Positions 12,230 through 23,006 of a stretch of 64,000 bases of DNA are shown here, one piece after another; the stretch's first letter is position 1, and each line of letters starts with the position of its first letter. Under the pieces are notes generated by a model. The model was not told where the DNA came from. It saw only the letters and a list, made by a program, of their open reading frames with translations, and searched no databases. The stretch is from NCBI RefSeq assembly GCF_002776525.5, contig NC_045439.1, forward strand, positions 160,108,942 through 160,172,941, given 5' to 3'. The position numbers and the translations under genes are program-made. This DNA is from Piliocolobus tephrosceles. Taxonomy: Eukaryota > Chordata > Mammalia > Primates > Cercopithecidae.

Positions 12230-12306
12230 CATGTATATATATATAATGCATATAATATACATACACACATATAAAATACATATATAATATAATATAATAT
12301 ATATAC
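12230..12306. repeat. AT-rich simple repeat, (TATA)n with (ACAC) and (ATATA)n blocks
   Basis: Degenerate dinucleotide tract at the 3' end of the AluS, ending in ataatataatataat-type units. Likely polymorphic. Confidence 0.9.
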
Positions 12307-13274
12307 TCTTGTAGCAGGGCAATTTTGGACAGATACTAGGTTATCTGGAACAGCACTTTGGGGAATTAGATCTTGACCATTTAAGAGAGAAACCTGGCAC
12401 TGACTAGCAATATGGACAACGTGTGCACCGCCCTCACTCCCCCTCCCCTCCTAGGAATGCCATGTCAAATTTAGCACAGGCATAGGCTGTAAAACTGACC
12501 CCGAGTTCTGCCTATCACTATTTAAAATCACTTTAAGTTCTGAGTGTAGAGGACTGTCCCCACAGCAGGTATCCAAAAGCAGGCCTGAAAGAACTAGAAA
12601 GTAGTTCATTCCTCCAGCAGTTACAAATGCTTAAAACTGTACATGAAAAAACAAAACAAATAAAAAAATGACCTGAGAGCAAACATTTACTGTTCTCTTA
12701 TAATCTTCAATCCAGGATTTAAGAAATTATTTAACATCAGTTGAGACGTGACTAACCTATTCTCCAGTTGAGATCCATCTATTTTTAAATTCACTCCCCC
12801 ACCTTTCATTCAGCCTAAAAGAGGAAATAAGAATGGGAAGGTGGGGAGGACTTATCCCATACTGAGTTAAGTAAGACCACAAGATCTTTTCATTTTTACA
12901 ATATTTGAAATCTAGTACACCGAGCAATAAATTTAAAGAAATATACATGATTTGAAATGCATAAATTTTGCTTTACGTGTATAAAAGATCAAAATTAGCT
13001 CAGTTCTTCTAATACACTACACTTAAGTGTTCTTCGATACTATAGTCAACTTTTCAGAAATATTCCCATTCTGTGAAGCAGGATGTATTTCTACCTTAGT
13101 CACAAAACTTTATTCACGTAACTTCCTATTCTCCCACTCTGTTCTTTAAACATGTTCGACATGTTACAGAGATGGCAAAATGTGTTAAAAAAGGGAATGA
13201 GAATGAAGTAGCTTAAGTAATTAGGAAAACTTTAGACTTCTTAGAAACTGAATTTGGATGATCTTAAATAGCCT
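12307..13274. other. No recognised feature
   Basis: Apparently unique sequence. A short C-rich patch (12,428-12,450) is the only compositional change. No convincing exon. Confidence 0.5.
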
Positions 13275-13569
13275 ATTTTCTTTTCTTTTTTGAGATGAAG
13301 TCTCGCCTGCCCAGGCTGGAGTGCAATGGCATGATCTCGGCTCACTGCAACCTCTGCCTCTCAGGTTCAAGCGATTCTCGTGCCTCAGCCTCCCAAGTAG
13401 CTGGGATTACAGATGTATGCCACCACGCCTAGCTAATTTTTGTATTTTTAGGAGAGACAGGGTTTAACCATGTTGGCCAGGCTGGTCTCGAACTCTCGAC
13501 CTCAGGTGATCGGCACGCCTTGGCCTCCCAAAGTGCTGGGATCACAGAAGTGAGCCAAGGCGCCCAGCC
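13275..13569 (-). mobile_element. AluS
   Basis: Minus-strand dimer from a weak T-rich tail (13,275-13,290) to 'ggcgcccagcc'. It has AluS bases (gttcaagcgattctcgtgcc) and a small deletion in the 'gagtctcgc' region. Confidence 0.9.
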
Positions 13570-15112
13570 TAAAGAGCATATTTTCAATTACCAACACACA
13601 ACATGACCGCTGACTTCAGAAAACTAGGAAAGAAAAACGTTACCCAATTAATCGTTGTGTGAAATAGGATTTCGTATCACATACAATAGGTGCACAAAAG
13701 ATTTTTTCCATTCCCAAAACAAAAACTTAAAATATTTAACAAAGATAATATAAATATCCTTATTTATGGCACATTGTAAGGTTATCAATATTGGTGCATA
13801 TAACCACAGAGGCACAATAAATAGGATTCTGAGGAAAAATGTATTAAGACAATAAACAAGCTGGAAATAACCCCTATTTCCCCTTATGACCATTAGCTTC
13901 ATATAGAAAACACTGCTGTGCACTTCACCCTTTGCTGTCTGAAGAACAGCACATTATGGTTCCCATCTGTTAAGAGACAGACAAGCATTTGTTGGAAGTG
14001 TGAAAGGAAGAAATTCCTGTACTGTTACGTGCCGTGCTAAAGGAATCATCTGAGAAGAAAATAAAGAACCTGAGTTTAACACGAGCTTTAGAGAGGGAAC
14101 AAGAGTGCAAGAAAGTGACAAAATGGGACATATGTCCATAGTGAATACATGGTATTTTATTTTCAGTATTTGTATATTTAATTTGGAGGTGGAAAGATTC
14201 AGAATTTATTCTGCATCACAGAGATTATAAAAATACATGAGTTGGGGTGTTGGCTACAGTACACAAAGGCAATTCTAAGACAAACTATTAACAGAAGCTT
14301 GAAATGGAGAAGCCATCCCTTCTGATCGGAGACAGAAGTCATTACAGGAAAAGAATCTGTGTAGAAGTACAGCAATGGTAGCATCTTCATTCAGCCCACA
14401 GCTGTGTAATTTGTGGGCACGGTGCTTGTCTTAAATATGAAAAGGAACATCCTGAATTGCTGGAAGTATATACAACGGGCACACATCCAGAACTAGAAAA
14501 GAGCTACCAAGCCTGCATGCTATGAAGAGATAAGTCAAAAAATTTTTCTCACGTTTGGTTTTTATAACTAAAGTCTGTGCTAGACTAACCTCAACTGATC
14601 CTGAGGGGTACAGATGAACTTCTGGAACACCATGAACTGTTAAGAGTCACAGCTTTAGACTCTACACTGTCCAGCCAACAGCTTTAAGAAAAATTTTATC
14701 CTACTTGTATGAGTGTTCAGGGCTCATATACTACCTCTATGCTCTTACTTGAAGCACAGATGCAGACCTTAATAAATAAAGTCTTACATCATACTGTCTT
14801 CTATAATCACATGTGATTCCTTACACGAGATTCCTGTTCAGATTTCCTGAAAAGGAACTATAGGAATAATCTTATCCAATATGATTCTATGTCCCCTAAA
14901 AATCTCTTTTCCTTTCAGGTCAATCTTATGATTCACTTGCCATAGATCAGGTTAACACAACAGGTCTGATACAGCAAATTACAAAAGAGATTTGACTTTT
15001 GATTAATACACTGAATAACGTACCACAAACTATTTCGATCTATTGTCCATGTCAAATGCAGTTCACATATTCAGAATGAATTCACACACTAAAAATTTCC
15101 CAATACAATGTT
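13570..15112. other. No recognised repeat; apparently unique
   Basis: About 1.5 kb with no interspersed repeat that I can recognise. On the minus strand an AATAAA lies near 14,203-14,208, downstream of a short open frame (14,390-14,199). This could be the end of a transcript, but nothing else supports that. Confidence 0.4.
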
Positions 15113-15121
15113 TCTAAAAAG

Positions 15122-15424
15122 TTTTTTTTTTTTTTTTTTTTTTTTGAGAGGGAGTCTCGTTCTGTCGCCAGGCAGTGGGTATGATCTTGGCTCACTGCAA
15201 CCTTCGCCTCCCGGGTTCAAGCGTTTCCCCTCCCTCAGCCTCCTGAGTAGCTGGGACTACAGGCATGCGCCACCACGACCCACTAATTTTTGTGTGTGTG
15301 TATTTTAGTAGAGATGGGATTTCACCATGTTGGCCAGGATGGTCTCGATCTCATGACCTCGTGATCCGCCTGCCTCGGCTTACCAAAGTGCTGGGATGAC
15401 AGGTGTGAGCCACCGTGCTTGGCC
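15122..15424 (-). mobile_element. Alu (AluS/Y)
   Basis: Flanked by a perfect 9-bp direct repeat tctaaaaag (15,113-15,121 and 15,425-15,433), the target-site duplication. The T tail is about 24 bases. A short TG expansion lies inside, at 15,290-15,302. Confidence 0.93.
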
Positions 15425-15730
15425 TCTAAAAAGCTTCTTAATCTACCTTTTCAAGAATGATCACATTTGAAAAGCATACTCTTTTAAAACAAAGCAACTA
15501 TCACCTTCATTTGACAGAAGAAGGAACAAACGCTTCAAAAGCTAAATAACCTGCTCATGACCATTAGGAAGCTATAGTTAAAACAACCTCAAGACCAATC
15601 TCCTTCCTCCATTTCAATGACTCTGACATGCTTAAAATTTTATAAATAATTTTAGGGATATCAGTCATAAGGCTTAGAATCAAATAGTAACGACTCATGT
15701 ACAAAGACCAGTATTTTTTTAAAATGCTCA

Positions 15731-16010
15731 GCTGGGCATGGTAGCTCACACCTTTAATCCTAGCACTTTGGGAGGCCAAGGGGCTTGAGGACAGGAGTTT
15801 GAAACCAACTTGAACATGGCAAGACCCCATCTCCACAAAAAACAAAAAATTAGCCAGGCATGGTGGCATATGCTAATCTCACCTACTCAGGAGGGTGAGA
15901 TGGGAGGATCACTCAGGCCTGAGACTGCAATGAGTTATGACAGCACCACTGCACTCCAACTTGGGCAACAGAGCGAGACCCTGTCTCTAAACAAATAAAT
16001 AAAATTAAAC
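15731..16010 (+). mobile_element. Old Alu (AluJ-like)
   Basis: Diverged dimer with a deletion in the left arm (after 'ggaggccaagg'), ending in an A-rich tail with AAAT units. The next Alu inserted in this tail. Confidence 0.85.
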
Positions 16011-16023
16011 AAAAAGAAAATGC

Positions 16024-16400
16024 TTTGGGAGGCCGAGACGGGTGGATCACGAGGTCAGGAGATCGAGACCATCCTAGCTAACACGGTGAAACCCCGTCTC
16101 TGCTAAAAAATACAAAAAACTAGCCGGGCGAGGTGGTGGGCGCCTGTAGTCCCAGCTACTCGGGAGGCTGAGGCAGGAGAATGGCGTGAACCCGGGAGGC
16201 GGAGCTTGCAGTGAGCTGAGATCCGGCCACTGCACTCCAGCCCCGGCCACAGAGCGAGACTCCGTCTCAAAAAAAAAAAANNNNNNNNNNNNNNNNNNNN
16301 NNNNNNNNNNNNNNNNNNNNNNNNNNNNNNNNNNNNNNNNNNNNNNNNNNNNNNNNNNNNNNNNNNNNNNNNNNNNNNNNAAAAAAAAAAAAAAAAAAAA
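16024..16400 (+). mobile_element. AluY of Old World monkey type, 5' truncated, tail containing gap
   Basis: Begins at the consensus 'tttgggaggcc', so about 35 bases are missing from the 5' end. It carries 'actagccgggcgaggtgg' and 'gatccggccactgcactcc', changes typical of cercopithecid AluY. The 8-bp duplication gaaaatgc flanks it (16,016-16,023 and 16,401-16,408). The 100-N gap lies wholly inside its poly-A tail. Confidence 0.92.
16281..16380. other. Assembly gap (100 N)
   Basis: Exactly 100 N between two A-runs, the usual placeholder for a gap of unknown size. The target duplication on both sides suggests that little more than poly-A is missing. Confidence 0.98.
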
Positions 16401-16603
16401 GAAAATGCTAACTTTATTTCACTCTCAGATAGGCCTAATAATTAATAAGCTTCTTTTTGAATTCTTATCCATAATGGCATTTACCTGTTACAGATAACTC
16501 AGATCAAAGCACTAACCAACATTTTTGAGAGCAAATGAAAACAAAAGCTGGCAAAGAAGCTGTGTATTAATAAGTCATTTCATTAAAAAAAAAAAAAAAA
16601 CTT

Positions 16604-16715
16604 GGCCAGGTGTTGTGGTTCATGCCTGTAATCCCAACACACTGTGAAGCTGAGGTAAAAGCCTAGGAGTTCAAGACCAGCCTGGGCAACACAGTGAGAC
16701 CCTCATCTCTATAAA
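16604..16715 (+). mobile_element. Alu left monomer (FLAM-like)
   Basis: A single arm starting 'ggccaggtgttgtgg' after an A-run and ending 'ctctataaaac'. Contains a short internal deletion. Confidence 0.75.
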
Positions 16716-17019
16716 ACATAAATTTTTAATATTATCTTTTTAAAAAGGACTTATTTATATAGCATCTTTAAGTATTTCAAACATTTCATGTTTGGATTAT
16801 GGAGTATGTTTCTAGAATTAACACTATTTCTACTTAAGGTAATTTTACATCATTTCCTCCATTAGAAGAAATAACAGATCGGTAGATGGCATTTTGTGAA
16901 GGCTACCTTCTATTAATAGTGTACAAAACACTCATGTATCTCCAAAAAGGTGGGTGAGTAATCACAAAGCAAGTGTAACTATTCATCCCAAAAGGTAAGA
17001 CAGAGCATGTGCCAATGTG

Positions 17020-17165
17020 TGCAGAGTCCTGAACTAGAGACTTGGGTTCTAGTTCTGGTCCTGACACCTGGGTGTCTTTCAGAAAATCATTTTAAAGCTT
17101 TCCACTCCAATTTCCTCACGTATAAAATGACTGGAGCAGCTGACCTCATAGACAATCCTACTCAG
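17020..17165 (+). mobile_element. MIR SINE
   Basis: 'gacttgggttctagttctgg' and 'atttcctcacgtataaaatg' are the conserved MIR core and its downstream block, in the sense direction. Diverged. Confidence 0.65.
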
Positions 17166-17251
17166 GTAGCATCTATCAACGTATTACCAGAAGACAGAAT
17201 GATAATCATGCCCCCCAAAATTAGAGTATTTGAAGTAAAAATTTCAAATTC

Positions 17252-17562
17252 TTTTTTTTTTTTTTTAATTTTTATTTTTTTTGAGACAGAGTCTCACTCT
17301 GTCTCCCAGGCTGGAGTGCAGTGGCCAGATCTCGGCTCACTGCAAACTCTGCCTCCAGGGTTTACGCCATTCTCCTGCCTCAGCCTCCCGAGTAGCTGGG
17401 ACTACAAGTGCCCGCCACCACACCTGGCTAATTTTTGTATTTTTAGTAGAGACGGGGTTTCACCGTGTTAGCTAGGATGGTCTCGATTTCCTAACCTCGT
17501 GATCCGCCCACCTCAGCCTCCCAAAGTGTTGGGATTATAGGCATGAGCCACCGCACCCGGCC
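17252..17562 (-). mobile_element. AluY
   Basis: Full length, minus strand. The target-site duplication is 15 bp (aaaaatttcaaattc at 17,237-17,251; aaaaattttaaattc at 17,563-17,577) with one mismatch. Young-type bases include 'ctcgtgatccgccc'. Confidence 0.93.
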
Positions 17563-17584
17563 AAAAATTTTAAATTCTATATAC

Positions 17585-17616
17585 ATACACACACACACAC
17601 ACAAACACACACAAAT
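17585..17616 (+). repeat. (CA)n microsatellite
   Basis: About fifteen CA units with two single-base interruptions, directly after the AluY target duplication. Confidence 0.95.
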
Positions 17617-17894
17617 ACTAATACACTACGTGCCAGATACTGGGGTGGTGGGCTGGGACCAAGGCATGAAGTAATAATGCATGTGCTAGAGGGTTGAACT
17701 TTTTAAAATGAGTAGAAAAGTAAATTTTCAGAGGAGCAGCTGGTGGGTAGGAGGTATTGAGTTCATAGAACTGCTCTTAGATTGGAAGGGCATGGGAGAA
17801 TGAAGTTCCATTATGTGATGGGGTTTTACACAAACACACACACATGAATGTGAGAGAGTCACTCAAATATAAGCATTCAAAAAGACAGACATCT

Positions 17895-17995
17895 TTCTTG
17901 TCTTTGTGGCGCCTGTACCTAGCTCAGCTCATAGAAGCCACAGGAGGAGCCTAATCAATGTTAGTTGATCATTTACTGATTTACCAATAACCAAT
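17895..17995 (+). mobile_element. Probable L2 3' tail
   Basis: 'cctgtacctagctcagctc' followed by 'ctaatcaatgttagttgatc' has the shape of the L2 terminus. Short and diverged. 17,620-17,890 is otherwise unassigned. Confidence 0.4.
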
Positions 17996-18010
17996 TCATG
18001 ACTGCTGTAG

Positions 18011-18342
18011 TGCTGTGGTCTGAATGTGTCCCCCAAAATTCATGTTGAAAGCCTAACCACCAACGTGATAGTATTAACAGGTGGGGCCTTTGGGAGGCTT
18101 TGCCCTCATTAATGGAATTAATGCCTCTATAAAAGAGGCCCTATAGAGCCCCCTCTACTCTTCCACTACATGAGGTTATAGTGAAAAGAACAAGGGAAGA
18201 GGGCCCTCACTAAGATGTCAAATTTGTCAGTACCTTGATCTTGGACTTCTCAGCCCCCAGAACGGTGAGAAATAAACTTCTGTTGTTTATAAGCCAGCCT
18301 GTCTGTGGTGTTTTGTAATAGTAGCCAGAACAGACTAAGACA
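18011..18342 (+). mobile_element. MLT1 solo LTR (ERVL-MaLR)
   Basis: 332 bp from tgctgtgg to agaca, with a perfect 5-bp duplication tgtag (18,006-18,010 and 18,343-18,347). Landmarks: 'gtcccccaaaattcatgtt', 'ttgatcttggacttctcag', 'gagaaataaacttctgttg', 'agaacagactaagaca'. No internal region, so a solo LTR. Confidence 0.92.
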
Positions 18343-18499
18343 TGTAGTAACACATTCTCTGGTAAACACTAGGAATTCTGGCCTTAAAGAATTCATAGCT
18401 AATGAGAAAAGAAATACTATAAAGGATAACATGCTGTATGTACTCCATTATATACAGAGTGCTTCCAGACCACTCAGAAAAACTGGATAGGAAGATTTC

Positions 18500-18685
18500 T
18501 AAGGTAATACTTATTGAGTGCCTGCGTGTTAGGCGTTTTACATACTTTAAGCCTCAGGACTCTGGGGAAGTTTCACCAATCCATTTTACAGATGACAAAA
18601 CTGTGGCTTACCAAGATTAATAAGGTCAGAATTAAAAGTAGGGTCTAAATCCAAAGACATTACCACTATACATACCAAGATGTCT
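18500..18685 (-). mobile_element. MIR SINE
   Basis: Reverse orientation: 'ttattgagtgcctgcgtg', 'ccattttacagatgacaaaac' and 'tctaaatccaaagacatta' follow the reversed MIR consensus over nearly its whole length. Confidence 0.75.
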
Positions 18686-18689
18686 TGTT

Positions 18690-20600
18690 ACTACATTTTA
18701 TCCTTACATTTGGCAGTGAGGGGAAAACTCAAAACCAGTCAAAAAAAACTTTTGTACTGAACCAGCATAAAAAGAGCACCTAAGACTTCATCCAGTGTTT
18801 TACTGAAAGATCACTTCTAAAAGTTTGTCTTCACCCCGATCTAAAAATTAGAAAACTAACTTTCTTTCAGCAGCTGCATATGTACATAACGTAATGTTTC
18901 TACATTTAGACCTATACAATTATAGGTCTAAGCAAAATATGTGTAACATGATTGGAGAACATTAGCAGTCATTTAAGAAAATGGACATTTGGAAACATCA
19001 TTTTAAGAGCTTGGGATGAAAAACTTTGCTATGACCTACAAATCTGGATCATTCCACTGACTGACACTGAGAGAAACAGTGCATTATCACAGTTTACACA
19101 GTAAATGTTTTTGGAGAGGAGAAGTAGGTGATTGAAATAGAAATGATCTGAAGTTTAAGAAATACAACTGATTACACGTTACATGTCAAAGACACTGTAG
19201 GTACCCAATAAATACTGCTAAACGGACTGGACAAGTGGGATGAGAACACTTTTTCCCCACACCTGTGACTAGTACGTGTCTTTCTTAGGAAGTTATTTTT
19301 TCAGCCATGAAAAAAAAAGGGCAGAATTTAGGACAGATAAAACATAAGTAGCTTATAAATCCTCTGAAAGGAAATCAAAACACAGTATTTTGTATCTCTG
19401 TATAAAGTTAAGCTCCTCAGGGACAGGGGCAATGTCCAGAGGATGGTGAGCATACTTAGCAAAGTAATGCAGGTTAATAAATATTGACACAGTAAGACTT
19501 GCACAGTTTACATTCTAATTTTGTAAAGATTATGAGTTACCTCTTCATATTCTGTTCTTGTATTTCTCCTGTGCATATTATAAATACACAAACATTGCAA
19601 ATTATTTCTTGAAGCTATTTCCTTTCATTTTTGGTCCAGACTATTAGCGTTTCTTATTAGGGTTTCTGGTCATCCTTAGGGCTTATCAGTCACATCATTA
19701 ATATTGTATTCATTTCACTAAAAATGTGGTAAGTTGCTTAGATTTAAAAACAGGATCTAATTTCAAAGCTAGTTCCACTATACATACCAAGACAAAACTT
19801 TCTTATCTCTCCTAAATTCTAAATTTCACATGATTTACCAAATCACCTCTTAAGAGTACTTATTGATCAGAAGTGTAAGACAAACACTTTACCCCACTTG
19901 TCCAATTTATTCCACAAGATTGATTGGGTATCTTTGTGTCTCTGACAGGTAACTTCCAACAGTTGTATTTCTTAAACTTTAAGTCGTCTCCCAAAAAACT
20001 GTAATAATTTGCTGCTTCTCTCAACATTGCAGGCAGTGAAATGATCCAAAATTACGGGTCATATCCATATTCCTTCATGATTGAGGTTAACTATGCACTG
20101 CAAACCCCATATGCTATTAGTTTACATTTGCAACAGCACCCCAGCCTCTTAATAATCTCAAACAGATTTTGTACTGTTACTAATTTAGCACATCCATAAA
20201 AAGTCATTAAAAAAATTTAGACGCTAAATTCTCTTTCAAGCTTGCCAAGCTTCACCAGTGTATTAAAATTATTTTTAAAATTTCACGGACTAAGGCATTT
20301 GGTACATTCAATTCTACCTTTACCAACAAAAGCCTTTACCACTAAGATGAGCAAAGCATCCTTTTCATTTTCTACAGTGAAAAGGGGGAAAAAAAAAAAA
20401 GGCCAACTGCTTGCATGCAGGTCTGCATATAACACAGCAGTCTCTGGCAAAGCCAATAACTCACGTTCAACTTCAGAAATCCTGGTGGACGGCAACACAT
20501 GAGTAATCTGTGCGCACAACCCTTGGGCTTGACATACCACTTCCTCCGCCCTCCCTTCCCATCAATCCACCCCCAAAACCCCAACCCACCAAGCACACGG
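18690..20600. other. Mostly unique sequence upstream of the CpG island
   Basis: No clear repeat or exon. A weak L2-like tail is possible at 19,400-19,490 ('ctcctcagggacaggggc'). The phrase 'ccactatacataccaaga' occurs at both about 18,663 and 19,776, probably as part of two MIR-type ends. Base composition shifts to C-rich from about 20,540. Confidence 0.45.
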
Positions 20601-21025
20601 CTAAATATGTCTTCCCCAAGAGAGCCCAAAACCTCGAAAACGCCGAGAAAGAGCTCCCCTTTGAAGGAAAGGGCCTGCCCTTCCCAGTCTGGGGCCCCGG
20701 CTGGCTCGACGAGCCTCTCTCCGAAGAGGCCCAAATCTCGACGCCTCGCACGTCCAGCCCCGCCCCGGGCCCGCTCGCGTCCCCTCGGGGGACAAAACCC
20801 TCCCGCCGGCGCTCAGCCAGGACTGACAGTTAAGACTGCAGCAGCCGCGGCCACCAGGGGCCTACTTCTGGCACCAGCCCCTCCGGACCACGCGCCCCCA
20901 AACACTCGCCTCGGCGGCGGGGGGCGGGGAAGGGGGATGCCGACCTCGCCACAGCGGGCCCCGAAGGCCGGCCGAGTGACGGAGGGGAGCCAGCGCCGCC
21001 TGGCGCAGGCCGCGGCAACACTGAC

Positions 21026-21820
21026 CTGTCGTCGCCCCCGCGCCTGGGCTGCGGCGGCCGCCTCACTGGTCGTCGTCGCCCTCGCCCGCCGCCTCCGCCC
21101 GCCACCGCCTCGTTCCCTTTCGCTGCCGCCACCGCCGGGGCTCATGCGGGACCCGCGCTTCCTTATCCGGAAAACGAGGCCGGGAAAGGGGGCGCCGGAG
21201 CCGCCGAAATTCCGGCGTTCGTCGCCAGCCGCCGCTGCCTGTCCACACCGGGGGGCTGCGGGGCCCTCCTGCCAGGGGCTACAGGCCGCGAGCTATTCCG
21301 AGGAGGAGCCGAAGGAGGCGCCGCCGCCCGCAGCCGAGCGCGCCGGGTCGGCAGAGGTGAAGCGTAAGTAGGCGGCGGATGGCGGGCACCCGGGCTGGCG
21401 GATGGCTACGCGGCGGAGGGGTGCGCGAGCGAGCGAAGCCTGGTGTGTCGGGTCCTGCCGAAGGGAAAAGGCCCTGGCGTCTCCTGCAGTCACCCCGAGC
21501 CCAGCGCCACCATCTTGGGAGAAACACGGATCTCGCGGCCGCGGCGCAAGACGGGAGGACTGGCTGGGCGGGCCGTGTATCCCGGCAGGCAGCGCGCGCC
21601 GCCCGGCCGGGCGAGGGCTCCAGGCCGGGACGCGGGGACGTGGGGCGGGGCCAAGACGCGCGGGAGGGCGCCGCGCTCCGCCCCTCCTTCCCTCGCCGGC
21701 TCCGCCTCCCTCCCGCTTGCCGTCGCCGCCGGCGCGCGGGCCATTGGGAAGAGGAGGTGGCCCGCGGCCCCTCGGAGTCCCACCAGGGTCGGTCGCCATC
21801 TTGCGACTGGACAGAAAGGG
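21026..21820 (-). other. Candidate first exon of a leftward transcript
   Basis: Inferred, not proven. A YY1-type motif with ATGG (ATG at 21,799) in the minus orientation, plus the CCAAT box, suggests initiation near 21,800-21,830 or further in. Two minus-strand donors are possible: CAG|GTCAGT with the exon ending at 21,026, and CCA|GTGAGG ending at 21,067. The ATG at 21,145 opens a Gly/Arg/Ala-rich frame that reaches the first donor, but such frames are expected by chance in a CpG island, so the exon may be untranslated. Confidence 0.35.
21180..21363 (+). other. Candidate first exon of a rightward transcript
   Basis: Inferred. Two neighbouring plus-strand donors are possible: GAG|GTGAAG (exon end 21,356) and AGC|GTAAGT (exon end 21,363). 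The left limit is arbitrary. If used, the transcript runs right into 43 kb of repeat-rich sequence where I find no coding exon, which would fit a non-coding transcript or a long first intron. Confidence 0.3.
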
Positions 21821-21830
21821 TAATCCCTCC

Positions 21831-22385
21831 TTTTAGTTTGTGCTATCTGTGACCCGAAAGAATAAACCTGGTACATCCGGGAGCCCTCTGGGCACCCCCC
21901 AGGAGGGTGGCAGAGCCCCTTGGTCTACCCAGCCGAGGAGCGCCTCCGACTTTGTTGGGAGACGAATGGCTCCGAAAGTCAGCTGAAACCGCAGGAATAG
22001 CCCCCAGCCCCGAGGCGGGGCAGGTGCCTGCCGTTATTAGCTTTTCCACCCCAACCCTTTTCTATCTGGAGCTGTCTTTATAGGTGTTGCAGGGGTGCCC
22101 CGGGAGTGCAGGCCAGATTTTAGAGGACCAAGGTCATCTACTTAGGCCTCTTGCCAACACGGGATGTGTCAACTAGTTTACCGGAGACGAAGGTAAAGTC
22201 CCGTCTCCTGCAGTTGTTGACGTTCAGTAGGTTGTCGGTTAAGAAAAGTGGCTCCCTGGTTGACCCCAGCTGGGATAGAGGCTAATTTTGATCCCTATGA
22301 CAGCTGAACCTAGTTCAAGCCATTAAAATTAAAATTAAATCCATTTAAAGTCATATTTAGTACCAGGATCACCATTTTATTTTAA
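21831..22385. other. CpG-island shore, no gene recognised
   Basis: G+C declines from about 21,850 to 22,330. No repeat or coding exon is recognised. Confidence 0.5.
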
Positions 22386-22387
22386 AA

Positions 22388-22388
22388 G

Positions 22389-22420
<32 letters not shown>

Positions 22421-22430
22421 GTATATATAG
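22388..22430 (+). repeat. (TG)n / (TATG)n microsatellite
   Basis: About ten TG units followed by ATGT units and a short TA run. A second, shorter TG tract lies at 22,761-22,780. Confidence 0.95.
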
Positions 22431-22569
22431 CTTTACAACACTTGCTAGCAAAGCCAAAACAGTATCATTAACAATTCATAGTGTTACGACTAGCAACTTT
22501 GTTGATAAGCCCTTGAAGTACCATGTGAGTCGCCATGTCTAGTATTCAGATTTTTTATATCAACAGTCA

Positions 22570-22718
22570 TACATAGCAGTGTATCTTTTTTTAATTTATT
22601 TTTGTTTTTAAACTTGGAGATGGAGTCTTGCCATGTCAAGCTCCTGGCCTCAAGTGATCCTCCCACCTCAGCCTCCCAAAGTTCTGGGACTACAGGCATG
22701 ACCCACAGTGCTCGGCCA
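22570..22718 (-). mobile_element. Partial old Alu
   Basis: T-rich tail, then 'ggagatggagtcttgccatg' and 'cctcaagtgatcctcccacc', ending 'cagtgctcggcc'. A large internal deletion joins the start of the reversed element to its last third. Confidence 0.8.
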
Positions 22719-23006
22719 ACACTATTTTTTAACTGTCAGTCTTAGAAAATCTTTGTTATAGTGTGGGTGTGTGTGTGTATCCCGCCTCACAACTATAATC
22801 AACTATCGAAAAAACAACAATAAGCTAGAAGAGTTTAAGTTATTCTAGGACAACTGATGATAAATGATAGTATTAAGCCATATTCTGTTTCAAGATGTTT
22901 TAACTCAGCTCGTTATTCACTTTTCATTTCCTCTCATTACACATCCACATTTGGAAACTATTTGCTGTTATATTTCATGGAAAGGACTAGTAAGAAACAT
23001 AATCTT

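Larger units (their letters stand above)
20630..21830. promoter_or_regulatory. CpG island, probable gene promoter
   Basis: About 1.2 kb of sharply raised G+C with dense CpG, in a window that is otherwise AT-rich and CpG-poor. Visible sites: GC boxes at 20,918-20,930, 21,641-21,652 and 21,676-21,685; an ETS core ccggaa at 21,167-21,172; an inverted CCAAT (attgg) at 21,743-21,747; and a YY1-type aagatggcgac on the minus strand at 21,792-21,802. There is no interspersed repeat inside. Splice-donor-like sequences point out of the island in both directions. CpG islands of this size usually mark a broadly expressed gene's start. I cannot name the gene, and it has no recognisable coding exon in the window. 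Confidence 0.85.

Noticed and set aside
17007..17471. 154-codon plus-strand frame
   Set aside because: It joins a MIR, unique DNA and a reversed AluY; the C-terminal part is the familiar translation of an Alu.
20499..21371. 290-codon plus-strand open frame across the CpG island
   Set aside because: Pro/Ala/Arg-rich composition and overlapping open frames in several phases on both strands are what stop-poor, CpG-dense DNA gives by chance. It starts in AT-rich sequence upstream of the island and has no known domain.
21293..21799. 168-codon minus-strand frame starting at the YY1-motif ATG
   Set aside because: Low-complexity Gly/Pro/Arg sequence without recognisable family. It runs past plausible regulatory sites, so it is more likely promoter or 5' UTR DNA than a protein.
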